This document shows positions 1 to 12,044 of a stretch of DNA of 64,000 nt, one piece after another. The translations under genes were made by a program, and so were the position numbers. Origin of the DNA: Macrotrachela quadricornifera (taxonomy: Eukaryota > Rotifera > Eurotatoria > Philodinida > Philodinidae); the NCBI GenBank assembly GCA_022393335.1, contig JAJEKB010021564.1, positions 472,652-536,651 of the forward strand. Direction: 5' to 3'. Below the pieces are notes generated by a model. The model saw only the letters and a program-made list of their open reading frames with translations, did not search any database and was not told the origin of the DNA. Every line of letters starts with the position of its first letter. Position 1 is the stretch's first letter.

Positions 1-2790
1 TCGAACAAAAAACCACGTAACGAAGAAGAACAACGATCAGATTCCAACACTAACATCTCATCATCACCATCTCAGATTCAAAATCATCTTTCTTCTGCAC
101 CTGGTCATCAAATTTCTCTTGATTTGTCAGACATATCTTCTTGTCCTTCTGTCAGTTTATCTACTTCTTTGAACGAAGATTTACAAACAAAATCGATTCC
201 AAATGATATTATTTTGTCTTGCAATGATGATGCTGTTCAACCTAAATTGAAATCGTATCCTTTAAATTATCAAAATCGTTCCTTTCAATCTAATTGGTTT
301 CAGAACAGACCTTGGCTTGAGTACTCTGTTCAAAATGACACTGCTTTTTGCTTTTATGGTCGACATTTCTCTGCAAATAAATTGAATGTTGATGATGTGT
401 TTATTTCATCGGGGTATAACAACTGGAAACGTGCGTTGGAAAACAGAAGTGGATTCAAGAAACACGCATCTTCTCAGTCACATATGGTTGCATCAAAAAA
501 CTACGAATCATACAAGCTACGTCGTGGAACAAAGACAACTGTTATTGATAAATTAGACTCTGGTCGTGCACAACAAATCCGTCGTAATCGTGATCGTCCT
601 ATTAAAATTTGTTTAACTGTACACTTATTAGCAAAACAGATGATTTCATTCAGGGGTCACGAAGAGCAAGAGAGGTATGTACGACGAATTCAGCTCATTG
701 ATAGAGACCTGTGCTTAAAGAACATGAAGGAGCAAAAAGAAATGAGCAAAGTAATTGTGAGAAATAAACGCGAGATCTCTAGGAGATCAACGATCTTTCT
801 ATTCATGATGTATTTGTATATTCTTACTGTCTTATATAAAAGCACAAATCGTGGCAACTTTCTCGAAGTGTTGAATTGGGCAGCAGCAACAGATCCAGTT
901 GTGAAGTCTATTTCCGATGATAGCTCAAGCAATGCGACATATTTGAGTCCGCAAGTTCAAAACGAATTGATTCATATTCTAGCTGATGAAACTAGAAAAA
1001 AAATTTCGTTGATGGTGAGCCATGGTCTTTGACTATTTATTCTCGCTATTATTCTTTATTCTCTTTTTAGTTAAACAATCAGAACTATGCGTTAATGGCT
1101 GATGAAAGTCGCGATATAAGCGGTACACAGCAACTATCTATTGTTATTCGATTTTTGCCTGATCTACAAAGTCGTGTAATTGAAAGTTCAAATGTTGTCC
1201 ATGAGTTTTTCCTCGGCTTCATTCCATTACAAGAATTTGACGCTGCAACACTATCGACCAAAATTGTTGAATTCCTAGATAGATTGAAAATCCCTCTAGA
1301 GTCATGCATTTGTTTATGCTTTGATGGGTATGCTTTTCTCCTCTTTAGCCTTATAAATCCTTAACTTTTAAAAATCCTGTTTTTTTTTCTGATGATTTCA
1401 GAGCAAGCGTTATGTCAGGCTGTAGTGCAGGAGTTCAAGCCTTGTTAAGGAAAGATCATATGCCGAATACGATATACTTTCACTGCTCAGCACATCGCTT
1501 GAACCTAGTTATGAACGACGCATGCAAAGCTGTAGTTTATGTCTCTGATTATTTCTCAATTGTTGCCAGTATTCATTCGTTTTTCACTGAATCTGGTGTC
1601 ACTAATTCATACTTTAAACAAGCACAACAAAAATTGGATTTAGGTATTTATTTTGTTGGATTTCTCTGGGAAATTTAACTAATGTCACTTCCTCTGTATT
1701 GTGTAGTTGATTCTTCAACATTGAAATTGTGGGCCATCACTCGTTGGGATAGAAGATGGAAGTCGATTGATGCAATAATTAAAAATTATCCTGAAATTGT
1801 GAAAGCTTTACAAGATCTCAGCGAAGAAAATAGTGGTAAAAGATCTATAAATGCTGGTGGCTTGTTAATGCATGTCAGAAAATCAATATTTATTATCACA
1901 TCTTTCATCCTTCGCAAAATTGTTCGGTTTAGTGAAGGTGCTAAGCGACCATCTGAAAAGTCAGTTGATTTTTCTTTTCAAGTTGTACAAAAAAACTCTT
2001 CTTTGTTGTCTGATTTGAAGGTTCTTCCTTAGACTATGTACGAGGTGAACATCTCATTTCATCAATTATTCAACAAATAACTGAGCTTCGTAAGAAAGAA
2101 GCATTTGACGAAATCTTTGATCAAATAAAAGAATTTTGTAATACAAATGGTATTGATTTAGATCAACAGTATCATTCATGTCGTAAAACAACAGTTCCAG
2201 CTCGTTTCCAAGAATGTATAATTGAATCTACACTTGGCCAACGTGAAACTTTATCAATATCAATAGATTTTATGAACAGAATTTATTTTTCTTTAATTGA
2301 CTGTATGCTAGTGGAGTTACATGGCAGATTTTCACTCAACACATTATCATTAATGAAAAGTATTTCTACAGTGTACCCTGAAAGTGAAAACTTTCTTAAC
2401 ATTGATCAGGTAGATGAATTTTGTCGCCATGTCAATGTTGATTCAAGTGCGTTAAAAAATGAATTCAATGTTATAAAGACAATGATCAAATCTCAAACAG
2501 TTAATGACATCATTCAATTTTTAAATGAATTGTTACTCTTCTCATGTACCTTTCCACAAACAATCAAAATGATTTCAAATGCTATAACAATGCCTATTTC
2601 ATAAGTCACATGCGAGATATCATTCAGTAAGCTAAAAATAATTAAGAATCATCTTCGTAACTCAGTGACCGATGACCGTCTCAGTGATTTAACAATTTTA
2701 TCTATTGAACGTGAAATTGATATTAACTATGAACAAGTAATTGATGTGTTTTCAAGTCTTCATAAGAACAGTAGAATTTTATTACGTTAG
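1..2790 (+). pseudogene. hAT-family transposase (TTF zinc finger type), decayed, 5' cut by window edge
   Basis: The frame is open from base 1. A TTF-type zinc finger region (WFQNRPWLEYS, AFCFYGRHF, then FKKHASSQSHM) is followed by a DUF4371-like segment (LMADESRDISGTQQLSIVIRF), a central hAT segment (TIYFHCSAHRLNLV) and the C-terminal hAT dimerisation region (CEISFSKLKIIKNHLR). Three GT-AG introns restore the frame: 1015-1070, 1328-1401 and 1644-1706. Two lesions then break it: a frameshift near 2028-2035, and a TAA at 2602-2604 inside the dimerisation region. The last coding block ends with TAG at 2788-2790. Family knowledge: such enzymes cut and paste hAT transposons. The copy is probably dead. 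High confidence in family and in inactivity. Confidence 0.88.
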
Positions 2791-2986
2791 TTTTTTTTTA
2801 TTGTTGTGTAAAAATAAACATTGTTAAAAAAACTCATGGTGTGTTTGAAGGCCTCATCGCAATAGAATATTAGTCATTCCGATATTATAAATAGTCTGAA
2901 ATACTTTGCTAAAAAGCTGGAAAAAACCCACACTATCCTTTCCGAGTTGCTGAGAAGAGCCGGGCTGAGCCCACCCTGCTAAGAAA

Positions 2987-3002
2987 TCCTGGCTACGCCG
3001 CT
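2987..3002 (+). repeat. Probable right terminal inverted repeat of the hAT element
   Basis: The sequence TCCTGGCTACGCCGCTA resembles the reverse complement of the CAGTGGCGTAGCCAGGA-type end common to hAT transposons. It lies about 200 bp downstream of the transposase stop. The left end is outside the window, so the pair cannot be checked. Confidence 0.5.
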
Positions 3003-4086
3003 AATTGAGCCAATGGTAAAAGATTATTAATTATATTACCAAACTCTTCTCTCAAAAGAGAGGTTGTTCGATCGATTCAGGTTAAAAAGTTTTTCGAATT
3101 GGTACCGTGGTTTTCATCACACTCGAATATGTCGATTGTTTCCTTATGGAAGCCTTATTCATTAAGAAGAGCAGAAATGGCTAATCTTTTTCCTGTAATC
3201 ATAAACAATAATCATTTGAGTTACAACAGAAACAATGAATACCTTTAATCTCATCACGCCGCGTCCGGCCTCGAGCTGTTGTTCCGTTAATCGAAACAAA
3301 ACGCCTCTCTTTATTTTATTGGCTCATGCTTCATCTTGCCAAAAGCTCTTGGCACCAGTGGTACGATTACTTTGAATGTTCGTTTATATACAAATCCGAG
3401 TTTTCTCATTCAGCACCATAGCGATGTCGTTGACTGGATAGGAAAATCAGCATCGGCAACTCAAATACGAATAAGAATTTTGTTGATGGTAAGATAGATT
3501 TGCTCGGCCAAAAGGAAATGAACATGAAATCTATGGAATGCTTATAATTATGCTGCTCTTTAGTTATCTTTGATTGAATTAATCTCATTGTATATTCCCC
3601 TGCTGTTGTTCCGTTAAAATAGTTGATGGACCACCACTATTTGATAGTTAACGCGGAGGGCGAGGGCCAGAATTACTGATTACCACAGTAGAGCATCCAG
3701 AAAACTTTGAAGGAGGTGTGGTGGTTGCAATGAAAACAAATGCTAATGTTATTTAAGATGCTTTTTCTAATATTTTTTATATTATGATCTGGTCAAATTC
3801 ACATTGTTCATAGGGCAACGAAAACACTTTAGAAATAGAATGAATAACAAATAAATCATATAAAAATTTCGGCTTTCTAATCTTTCGTTTTGAGAATTTG
3901 TCGATGATTTATTCGACATCGATATTTATCATTGAATGTATATAAATCATTGCCAGACCATTCAAACGATTTTCACTGATGGTGCTTCGTAGATATGTTT
4001 TTTAATAACTTTAATGTTGAAAAGCTTCTTTCACCTGTTGCTGTTGTCAATGGTAGTGATGCATAAATTCATAAAAGAACTTTAAT
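3003..4086. other. Intergenic, with weak remnants of a coding sequence
   Basis: No intact gene. Plus-strand stretches around 3410-3530 and 3627-3756 read like scraps of one old protein. The second contains RGGRGPELLITTVEHPENFE and is interrupted by a TAA just before it. I do not recognise the protein. Confidence 0.35.
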
Positions 4087-6070
4087 AACGGATGCGGCAG
4101 AATAAATGGCGGTCTCAGTATTTTGACCATAAGTTTTTTTATCCTGGATTCTATCGAGCTATTTTTTTTAAAGATGCGCCCGTCAACTCTCTACAATCTC
4201 TGCCTATTTCAACTAATTCAATTGCAATTCGTCAGTTTATTACTGTATATGAATTAGATTACTCTATAAACTACAACTTTCTAGCAAGAAGTTTTTAGTA
4301 GGATTATGATATCTTACAATGGCCATATCACAGAGATATGTGATACAATAGGTTTTGTAGAGGAAAGTTTGCTCTACAAAACCGTATAGTCGGTTTCTCA
4401 GATCCACTCGGATATAATGTACGAATCTAGATAGAATATTCCATAGGATGCTGATCGTAAAAAAAGAAAATATCATATTTTTTCAAATGAATATCGTATA
4501 GAATATTCGAATGGATGGAAAAAGGAAGAAAGGAAAAACGTCGAAACGGTAAATGACGAAGAAAAAATATAGAAAGAAAAAATGTCGAAGAGAGAATATC
4601 GAAAACAGGATCTGTTGAATAGACGCTGTCTCTAATCAACATTAAATTTAACTCATTCTTATATATATATCGTTTTTTTCTCATTCTATTGGCTTCGTAT
4701 TATAACCAATATCGACAATGACAATGATCTTAAATAGTGAAGAACTGGAACAAAGAAATAGATAAAGGACGAGTGCCATTAAGGCATATTTTGGGTCCAA
4801 AAACTACGACCCAAGACTAGAGTACTGCAACGGTTTCAAAGGAATCGTTCACATCTGATTAAAGAAATGTGATTCATTTCATCATTTCTGACGCTAATAC
4901 ATTTTTCGACGATGTATCTTGAAGAGAAATACGTACTCTTTCTGGCTGTACAGTCAAAGATGCATTATAGTCTTTCATAGCTTTAAAAAGAGAAACGGTT
5001 CCGAACGGTTCTAAACTGGAACCGTTCGGAACCGTACAGTGAGGAACCGAATCTTTTTCATCAATAGATTCAGATTACGGAAGGTTATAATGTATCTCTG
5101 AATACACGGTCTGAAAGAGAAAACACGCCTTTTCAAAATGTATTGTAAAAAGAAGTAGTAGAATTAGAAATAATGGATTGGTTCATAATTCTTTGAGCGG
5201 AACTAGAAAATTTTTTTGAAACCGTTGCAGCACTCTACCTAAGACACACATATTCGGACTCAGCATTAAATTCTGAGTAGAATAGCGTTTTAAATCACTG
5301 AAAATCTCAAAAAAAAGTTTTCGATATTTTTCCTTTCGATGTTTTTCTCTTCGACTTTTTCTATATTTTTCTTTCGGCCTTTCTACAGCACACCGACTAT
5401 TCTTTTCTTTTCGATATTTTTCATGTCGGTGTTTTTTCTTTCTATATTTTTCCTTCTTTTCTTCGGCATTTATCGTTTCGATATTTTTCTTTTCTTCCTT
5501 TTTCCATCATACTGAATATTCTATCGAGATTGATCATAGCATTCGCAGTATATCTGAAAGATTGACTGTAGAGTTTTGTAGAGCGGAATTTTCTATACAA
5601 AATCTACTGTGTTATATATCTTCAAAACGCAGGCATGTTAAGGCACGCTAATCAACTTTTTATGCTTATTTATCAGAAAAACTGCATTTGAGGCTTGTTT
5701 GATGTTTTGACTATAATATCGTCATTTCTCAATGAGATTCGAAAAGTTTTTTTACCAAAATGATCAGCGAAAAAGGCTCTACAAAAAGTCTAACATGAAA
5801 GAATAGTTTTGAAAGTAATTTGTGTTTTTTCTGTCGACTTCTTTCGGAACTATCTACTAAAAACTTCTTGTTAGAAAGTTGTGGCTGTTAGAGTAATCTG
5901 ATTCATATACAATAATAAACTAACGAATTGCGATTGAATTAGTTGAAATAGGCAAGATTGTAGAGAATTGAAAGGCGCATCTTTTAAAAAAATTTAGCTC
6001 GAGAGAATCAAAAATAAAAAACCTTATGGTCAAAATACTGAGACCGCCATTTATTCTGCTACACCCGTTA
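4087..6070. mobile_element. Foldback / long-TIR non-autonomous DNA element
   Basis: The outer ~220 bp (4087-4305) recurs inverted at about 5843-6070. Both ends carry TAACGG(A/G)TG(C/T)(G/A)GCAG followed by AATAAATGGCGGTCTCAG. Weaker inverted similarity continues inward: purine-rich AAAGGAAGAAA tracts at 4510-4620 mirror pyrimidine-rich tracts at 5330-5510, and a TTTTGTAGAG motif near 4353 mirrors one near 5575. There is no transposase inside. It ends directly at a piggyBac relic on the right. Confidence 0.75.
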
Positions 6071-6210
6071 GAATTAGAATCTGACGGTCAATTTCTGGAA
6101 GATTATGGACTTATTGAACAAGTAACACCAACTTCCGAAGGTGGTACAGGCAATCCTATCGATTGCTATCAATATTTCATCACTGACAAGATTATAAGCC
6201 TTATGGTTCT
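6062..6210 (+). pseudogene. piggyBac transposase N-terminal relic
   Basis: The translation (LEDYGLIEQVT, then NPIDCYQYFITDKI and SLMV) matches residues about 61-105 of the longer piggyBac copy at 42949 (MEDYGLIQEVT, PIDCHRHFITDEI, DLMV). The similarity stops after SLMV. On the left it is cut by the end of the foldback element. It is a short fossil with no catalytic residues. Confidence 0.75.
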
Positions 6211-6498
6211 TAATTATGTTTGTTCATGGGCAATAATTGTATATAATGAAAATAAATTAATATTTTACAGCAGCTAATAATTATTTATATGGGCTTGAGC
6301 AGCCGACCTGATACCTCAGGATATATCTACTCGTATAGTTTCAATCCTTTATAAAAAAAAAACATTTTTCTACCCATTGCACCCTACATATAACACTACT
6401 GATCTAGGTCTGTTTGAGATCTATATCGCTTGAAATGAGATTTACTAAGTACGTCCTTATTATTACCGTGTTACACGTGCTTTACATTGTATTTGTTA
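6211..6498. other. AT-rich spacer between piggyBac relic and mariner
   Basis: I see no gene or repeat here. The last two bases (TA, 6497-6498) are the left copy of the mariner target duplication. Confidence 0.5.
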
Positions 6499-6648
6499 CT
6501 TAGGGTATACCAAAAGTTCTAAGCCCGATGTTTAAAATTTTTTAAAGTCGTAAATATTGAATGTTTTTTTAAGGCAAAGTATAGTATAAGTTCTCGTCTT
6601 CAATAATCAACAGAGCAACTCCATCTTGGATTTACTTCTAACACTCTG
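6499..6648 (+). repeat. Mariner left terminal inverted repeat
   Basis: Matches the complement of 8037-8186 over about 150 bp. It begins with CTTAGGGTATACCAAAAG directly after the TA duplication. Confidence 0.92.
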
Positions 6649-6733
6649 CTAGATTAGTTCTATAGTAGCTATAACTAAGAAAAGATTCTGACAACATAAA
6701 ACTAGAATGTGAAAAAGAAAAAGATTTGTAAGT

Positions 6734-7783
6734 TTATTTTATTAGATGCTCAAAATAGTCACCGTTATTTTCTATACAGAGTTCCATCCTTTCTAACAGT
6801 TTATCAAAAGTCTTCTTGAACTCGTTCATAGGAATATTTCTCATGACGGTGGAAACCTCTTGAGCCAGCGATTCTTCGTTCGTGTGATCCGTCAACTTGT
6901 TCTTGATATAATCATTTAGCCAAAAGTCACACGGTGCAAGATCTGGTGAATATGGTGGATGTGGAATGATTTCGATACCTTCCTCTGTTAAATAATCGAC
7001 AACATCTCGATGAGCATGAGAAGAACCATTATCGTGAAGCATTTTGTATTTTGTGCGGGATGACTTTTCCTTTTTTCTTATTTCATTGATAACAGGTATA
7101 AGACAGTTATCGATATAGTAATTATGATCGATGGTCTTGCCTTTATCTACTTTGTGTATAAGAACAGGACCAGTGGATTTAAAGAACAGGGAAAACATTG
7201 ATTTAGGTTCAAACCTATTCCGGCGAACTACGGTTCTTGGTGGTTCGTTTTCGCCAACCCAGGTAGAATTGCTTGACTTCCGACCAATTTGTCTGTGATA
7301 AATCCATGTCTCATCACCCGTAATAATATCGCATAACTGCCATGTTCCGTTGCTAAATTTCTCTAAATTTTGACGACAAATTCGGAGTCGTTTTTGTTTT
7401 TGTTCGTCAGTAAGTTGATGAGCAACCCAACGTGATACAACTTTTCTCATCTTCAGATGATCATGGATAATTCGTTCTATTGTACCACGAGATAGATCAG
7501 TCTCAACCATAATTTCATCATAAGTTGAGTGCGGATCATCTTCGATAACTTGTCGAACACATTCAATATTTTCATCTGTAAGCACTGATATCGGACGTCC
7601 AGATCGAGGATCATCACCGACATCTTCTCTCCCTTCACGAAAACGCTTCGCCCATCGTTTGACTGTCGCATATGACGGACCATCAGATCCCAACGCTTCT
7701 GTAAGTTCTTCGAAGATTGCTTTTGGATTTACTCCCAAAATACATCGAATTTTGATATAGTATCGATGAAATTCATCACCCAT
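6734..7783 (-). CDS. Mariner transposase, intact, 349 aa
   Basis: A complete frame from ATG at 7783. The N-terminal ~110 residues are helix-turn-helix DNA-binding, with an AT-hook-like linker (DPRSGRPIS). The linker motif WVAHQLT corresponds to the usual WVPHELT. The catalytic triad is visible: D in GDETWIYH, D in HDNGSSHAH, and D in YSPDLAPCDFWL. The spacing of the last two is D34D, the mariner signature. The length of 349 is normal for the family. It acts in the nucleus, binding the terminal repeats and catalysing cut-and-paste at TA. Three differences from consensus (WVA, NGSS, WLND) could reduce activity. It is probably transcribed from within the right terminal repeat. Confidence 0.95.
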   Translation of the reverse strand: MGDEFHRYYIKIRCILGVNPKAIFEELTEALGSDGPSYATVKRWAKRFREGREDVGDDPRSGRPISVLTDENIECVRQVIEDDPHSTYDEIMVETDLSRGTIERIIHDHLKMRKVVSRWVAHQLTDEQKQKRLRICRQNLEKFSNGTWQLCDIITGDETWIYHRQIGRKSSNSTWVGENEPPRTVVRRNRFEPKSMFSLFFKSTGPVLIHKVDKGKTIDHNYYIDNCLIPVINEIRKKEKSSRTKYKMLHDNGSSHAHRDVVDYLTEEGIEIIPHPPYSPDLAPCDFWLNDYIKNKLTDHTNEESLAQEVSTVMRNIPMNEFKKTFDKLLERMELCIENNGDYFEHLIK

Positions 7784-8036
7784 GTTTCCTAGATTGCTTT
7801 AAAGTTGAAATCAGATTCTACCACGATTTGAAGTCGAATGCGGTACAAATGAGCTGGCGACGAACAGCCTCTTATCTACATATACTAACGAAATCTAATA
7901 TTCTACAACATGACGTCATAAAATGTAACGAGAGAGAGACCAATGGAAAATATCGAAAGTTCCAGAATATACCTGAATATTGAACAAAAGTTAGTGAAGT
8001 CTGTACAATTGTCGCTAAATTGTAGAATCACTGCAG

Positions 8037-8186
8037 TAGAGTGTTAGAAGTAAATCCAAGATGGAGTTGCTCTGTTGATTATTGAAGACGAGAACTTATA
8101 CTATACTTTGCCTTAAAAAAACATTCAATATTTACGACTTTAAAAAATTTTAAACATCGGGCTTAGAACTTTTGGTATACCCTAAG
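8037..8186 (-). repeat. Mariner right terminal inverted repeat
   Basis: Inverted copy of 6499-6648, ending CTTTTGGTATACCCTAAG before the right TA duplication at 8187-8188. Confidence 0.92.
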
Positions 8187-8188
8187 TA

Positions 8189-10108
8189 AATATCCAAAGA
8201 ACAAATAATTCTCTAGTTGTTGTGCTTCTTATTTTTAAAATGAAAGAAATTCTAAAGCACTCATTTTTCAGCAGACAATAAAATCATTATTTTTTTATTT
8301 CATTCTTTTATCATTTGATATTCTATGTTAAATAGAAAAACAAAATATATCATACAATGCAGTGTAAAAAGAGAAGACAATTTACAGAGAACCGCTTATT
8401 ATCCAATTGTCCGTTTTATTCATTGAGAAAACAAAAATTGCATCAACGGAATTAACTATTCTTTATATATTGTAATTCTTTTTCACATTACATCTTATGA
8501 TATGGTTTTTTTTTAAAATCACATATTAAATGATGCGAGAATGCAATGGATAAAGGCACTATTTTATCCAAGAGAGACATAAGATGACTTATTCACTCCT
8601 TTCTTTGTCCACATAATACGATCCAAAAAGGATTGTGATATAAGCATTCCCGTGTTGAATCTTTCACTTTTCCTTTCATTCACATATTCGATTATTTTAT
8701 AATATCATATTAAAGGTGTTTCCTTTTTCTGTCAAATAATATATAAATAGATAGGGAAATATTGTTCATTAACTTTTTTTTATATATAAAAACGAGGCTA
8801 TTATCATGTGTCATATATGAACCTTCGTGAAAAAAAATTGCCTATAACTTGTCTCTGTTGACACTCATTCTCTCTAAATTGTATGCCAATTTATAAAGAT
8901 CGTTAAGTCCTATCGAATGACATTAAACTGTTTGAAGAACAAAACGAAAAATGAGGTGATTTTCGTAGAATAAAAAAAACTCATAAATAACTTGCGATGT
9001 GAATATACGTAAATATCTTAATATACAAGTTTTTGTTCTCGGAACATGTTGATTTAGTACGAATTGTGTATGAGTCAGTATACCTCTTCGACAATTTATT
9101 CAATGATTCAAAATAATTCAAAGAAAATGTAAAATAGTATAATTTCTTCTATAAGTTGTAGAGAATTGAGCAATTTTGAAATATCAATTGTATTACAAGA
9201 AGTCTAATTGTAATAAAAAGTATATGTTCGTTCATTTCTGACGTTGTTTAGAGAGCATTTCTTGATTAATTCTTGACATTTATAAGTAGTTAAATGTTTG
9301 ATGTGTCTCAAAAATCAAACGTTATTTGAGTTACTTCGTTTCGGCATAGACGAATAGTTATGTAATCAGTATGCACAGATTAGTACTGCAGAATTGAGAA
9401 GTGCAATTCTACTTTCTAAATTCATACTAACAAGGACATCATCCGAGCTGATACTAGACGTTCGAACACATGTTGAGTACACAAGAAGGTCTCAATGAGA
9501 CTACTAAAAGCCTAAAAGAGTTTGTACTCATTGACCTTTGAATTTGAGTTATGATCTTTTAAGGACCGATTTTTTTTACTTTAATAATCTCACATATTTA
9601 ATTGTTTAATGTGAAATAAATATGCTTTTTCTTTACTAAAGTAGTTTGAGAAGATAATCTTCCAACTTGTCAATACAATATTCGTTTTGATTTAACTTAT
9701 CGATATTTAATCTTAGAATAATTGTTGATTTAGTAAAAAGTAGCGACATTTCAATTACGAAACTATCCTTCAAAATAATGTTTATTTGAACTTTATTACA
9801 AACTTATTAAGTAAGGAATTTTATACTACTGAGTCTATTATATATACTGAAAAAGCTAATTAGATAGTCCAAATTGACAAAATTGAGGATGATTAATTAT
9901 AGAAGAGCAAATTTGTTTAGTTCCTATCACAGTCTTCATAATTTTAATTTAATCATAGTCGTGATTATTTGTTTTCCATTACTTCCACTTATAATGACTT
10001 GTTTTCTACTAATGATCTCGGTTTGTTGAAGTTGTATATTTTAGTCTTATTCATATTTATCATAGACACATAAAATTTCAGTTGATCAGCATATTTTCTT
10101 TTTCTTAG
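8189..10108. other. AT-rich intergenic DNA
   Basis: About 1.9 kb with no frame I can support. It probably contains upstream exons, introns or the promoter of the FG-GAP gene, but I could not locate them. Confidence 0.5.
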
Positions 10109-11244
10109 TACCATCTTGTCAATTAACGTTTCAACCAATCATTGAATTGCAATACGAAACCTTTATATCCTCATTCGCTGTCAGTGATTTTAACAACGAC
10201 AGTCAGTGGGATCTTATCGTTCTGTTCGACGTCTTGGACGAAATTCAAATATTGATTGGAAATGGTAATGCCACTTTTGAAGCACCAGAGAAGGTACCGA
10301 TCGGAGCTTGCAAAAGTTTGTCTGAGATGGCTATTGCTGATTTCAATAAAGACGGTCAGACGGATTTCGCTGTTATTTGTCGTGAAGACGAGTTGGTTCG
10401 TGTCTTACTCATAAATGCTAATGGAACTTTAGATATATCAACAACATATCCAACAGGATATAATAGTTATCCAAGAATGATCCATGTCGGCGATTTCAAT
10501 GGTGACAACAACTTAGATATCGTTGTTATGTGTAATAGATTATATCCTAATCATGGTGTAGTTGTGCTGCTGGGATATGGAAATGGATCTTTTACAAAAC
10601 CGAGAAGATTTTCGACAGGAGATGAGAGTCCTCCTAGCTCAATTGTTGTTGGTGATTTCAACAACGATAGTCAACTAGACATTGCTTTCGGCAAAGAATA
10701 TGAGCAACAAATAGGGGTGCTGCTTGGATATGGTAATGGAAGTTTTGGAGCACCACTAATGAGCTTACAACAAGACTACATTTTTACGTTGTCGATGATT
10801 GCCAATGATTTTAACAACGACGGTTATCTAGATTTGGCAGTCACGAATGCGAACAATGGTAATATAGAGGTTTTTCTTGGAAAGGGTGATGGAACTTTTC
10901 AAGCAGATATGAAATTTCTAACGAGATATTTTGAGGTGTCAGTCGCATTCATTAGTGATGATTTCAATGGCGATGGAAAGGTTGATCTTGCTGTTGCATC
11001 TTTGCAGGGTAAGAATGTGGGTATGTTTCTTGGACATGGTAATGGGACTTTTGAAACACAAGTGACATTTTCACTTTCCAGTCTGTACGAACTCACAACT
11101 ATTGCTGCAGCTGATTTTAACAGTGATAGTCGATTGGATATCATTTGTTCCATCCCAGACGACTACACTATGATAATCCTTTTGAACACATGTGAATGTT
11201 GCGAACTTAATTTTCTTAATATCACCACATCCACTCTTGAGTGA
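10109..11244 (+). CDS. FG-GAP/VCBS repeat protein, terminal exon
   Basis: Seven tandem repeats of about 45-50 residues. Each starts with a Ca-binding loop of the DFNNDSQxD type (for example DFNGDNNLD, DFNNDGYLD, DFNGDGKVD) and most end LLGYGNGSF or FLGKGDGTF. These are integrin-alpha-like FG-GAP/VCBS blades that fold as a beta-propeller and usually act extracellularly. No ATG opens the frame. A pyrimidine-rich acceptor (TTTTTCTTAG) ends at 10108, and the frame is open from 10109, one base into a codon. The exon is therefore internal or terminal, and the 5' exons, including any signal peptide, were not found. It stops with TGA at 11242-11244. FG-GAP proteins are abundant in bdelloids. The ligand is unknown. 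Confidence 0.85.
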
Positions 11245-11957
11245 TTGTTTTCATCTTGACTTCAAATATAGAACATTTTTAAAACTCTACAATGAGAATT
11301 CAACTTGAAAAAAAGATTTAAATCCACTTTTTGATAGTAGAAAACTAGTCGCAAAACATCGCTTCATTAATTAGAATCAGCGTTCGACTGTCTCTATTAT
11401 TCATTAGTTCTAAAAGAACATTGGTGAGATATTTTCATATGTGAAAAATGAAATAACAATTTATATTCTATTCGTAATCTTTTTTCTTTTGATTATTCAA
11501 GTTTTTGCTGCTTTAGTATGCCTAATTATATTATGCAATTGCTTTCAGTTTTTTCTTTATTTATAATTAAGCATGTCAATCAAGTTGTTGTTGTCTTAAT
11601 TGTCCGTGGTTCATTTCAAAACATAACACAGCTTCACCGGTTTTTGAATAAATCAGCAACGCAATGAATTTGAGATCTGTGTTTTCATCAATTGATAGAG
11701 ACTTATAGGTATACGACTTCATGAAAAAACCAAAAGTTGATATAATTTTGAACAAATTGCATTTTTTAAAACTTTCGATGATTCATGTATAAAATTACGG
11801 TATTTCAGCAGTTTTCTAACTTTCATATGTTAAATAGATAGGCTAAAGCTTGTCCTATAGATCTATGTAAGGTCAATTTTAATAACTACTTCGTTCGAGA
11901 GATGTTTCATCTCTACTGAAGTTTACTCATCTCTTTCTTTTCTAGTTTGAATAATCA
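11245..11957. other. 3' flank of the FG-GAP gene, AT-rich
   Basis: No supported gene. It probably includes the 3' UTR. Confidence 0.45.
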
Positions 11958-11977
11958 GAGGGTTAGGGTCGGGTTGA
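11958..11977 (+). repeat. Short degenerate G-rich telomere-like tract
   Basis: Contains GAGGGTTAGGGTCGGGTT, three GGGT units in about 20 bp, immediately before the antisense hammerhead. It is short enough to be chance, but the same order recurs at 62.8 kb. Confidence 0.35.
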
Positions 11978-12044
11978 GATAAGCTGTCATGATCTAGATT
12001 TCGTCTTCAGCTACGGATCTCATCAGATGGCATTTATCTCTAAC
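11972..12044 (-). ncRNA. Type I hammerhead ribozyme (minus strand)
   Basis: On the minus strand the core reads CUGAUGA, stem II region, GAAA, then AUCUAGAUC before the cleavage site (C opposite 11991, cut before the base opposite 11990). Stem I pairs GAGAUAA (from 12034-12040) with UUAUCUC (from 11976-11982), extends outward as GUU/AAC with one bulge, and has a CAU/AUG inner helix. Stem III is a 3-bp AUC/GAU helix with a 2-base loop, the minimal form known from PLE and retrozyme hammerheads, which cleave as dimers. Stem II (17 bases from 12003 to 12019) pairs poorly, so activity is uncertain. No other PLE sequence was recognised next to it. Confidence 0.7.

Larger units (their letters stand above)
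6499..8186. mobile_element. Complete mariner transposon, 1688 bp
   Basis: The ends are CTTAGGGTATACC and its complement, and the element is flanked by TA at 6497-6498 and 8187-8188, as expected for Tc1/mariner insertion. The terminal inverted repeats are about 150 bp (6499-6648 and 8037-8186) and look identical by eye. One intact transposase frame lies between them. Long identical repeats, a clean target duplication and an open frame suggest a recent insertion. Confidence 0.93.
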
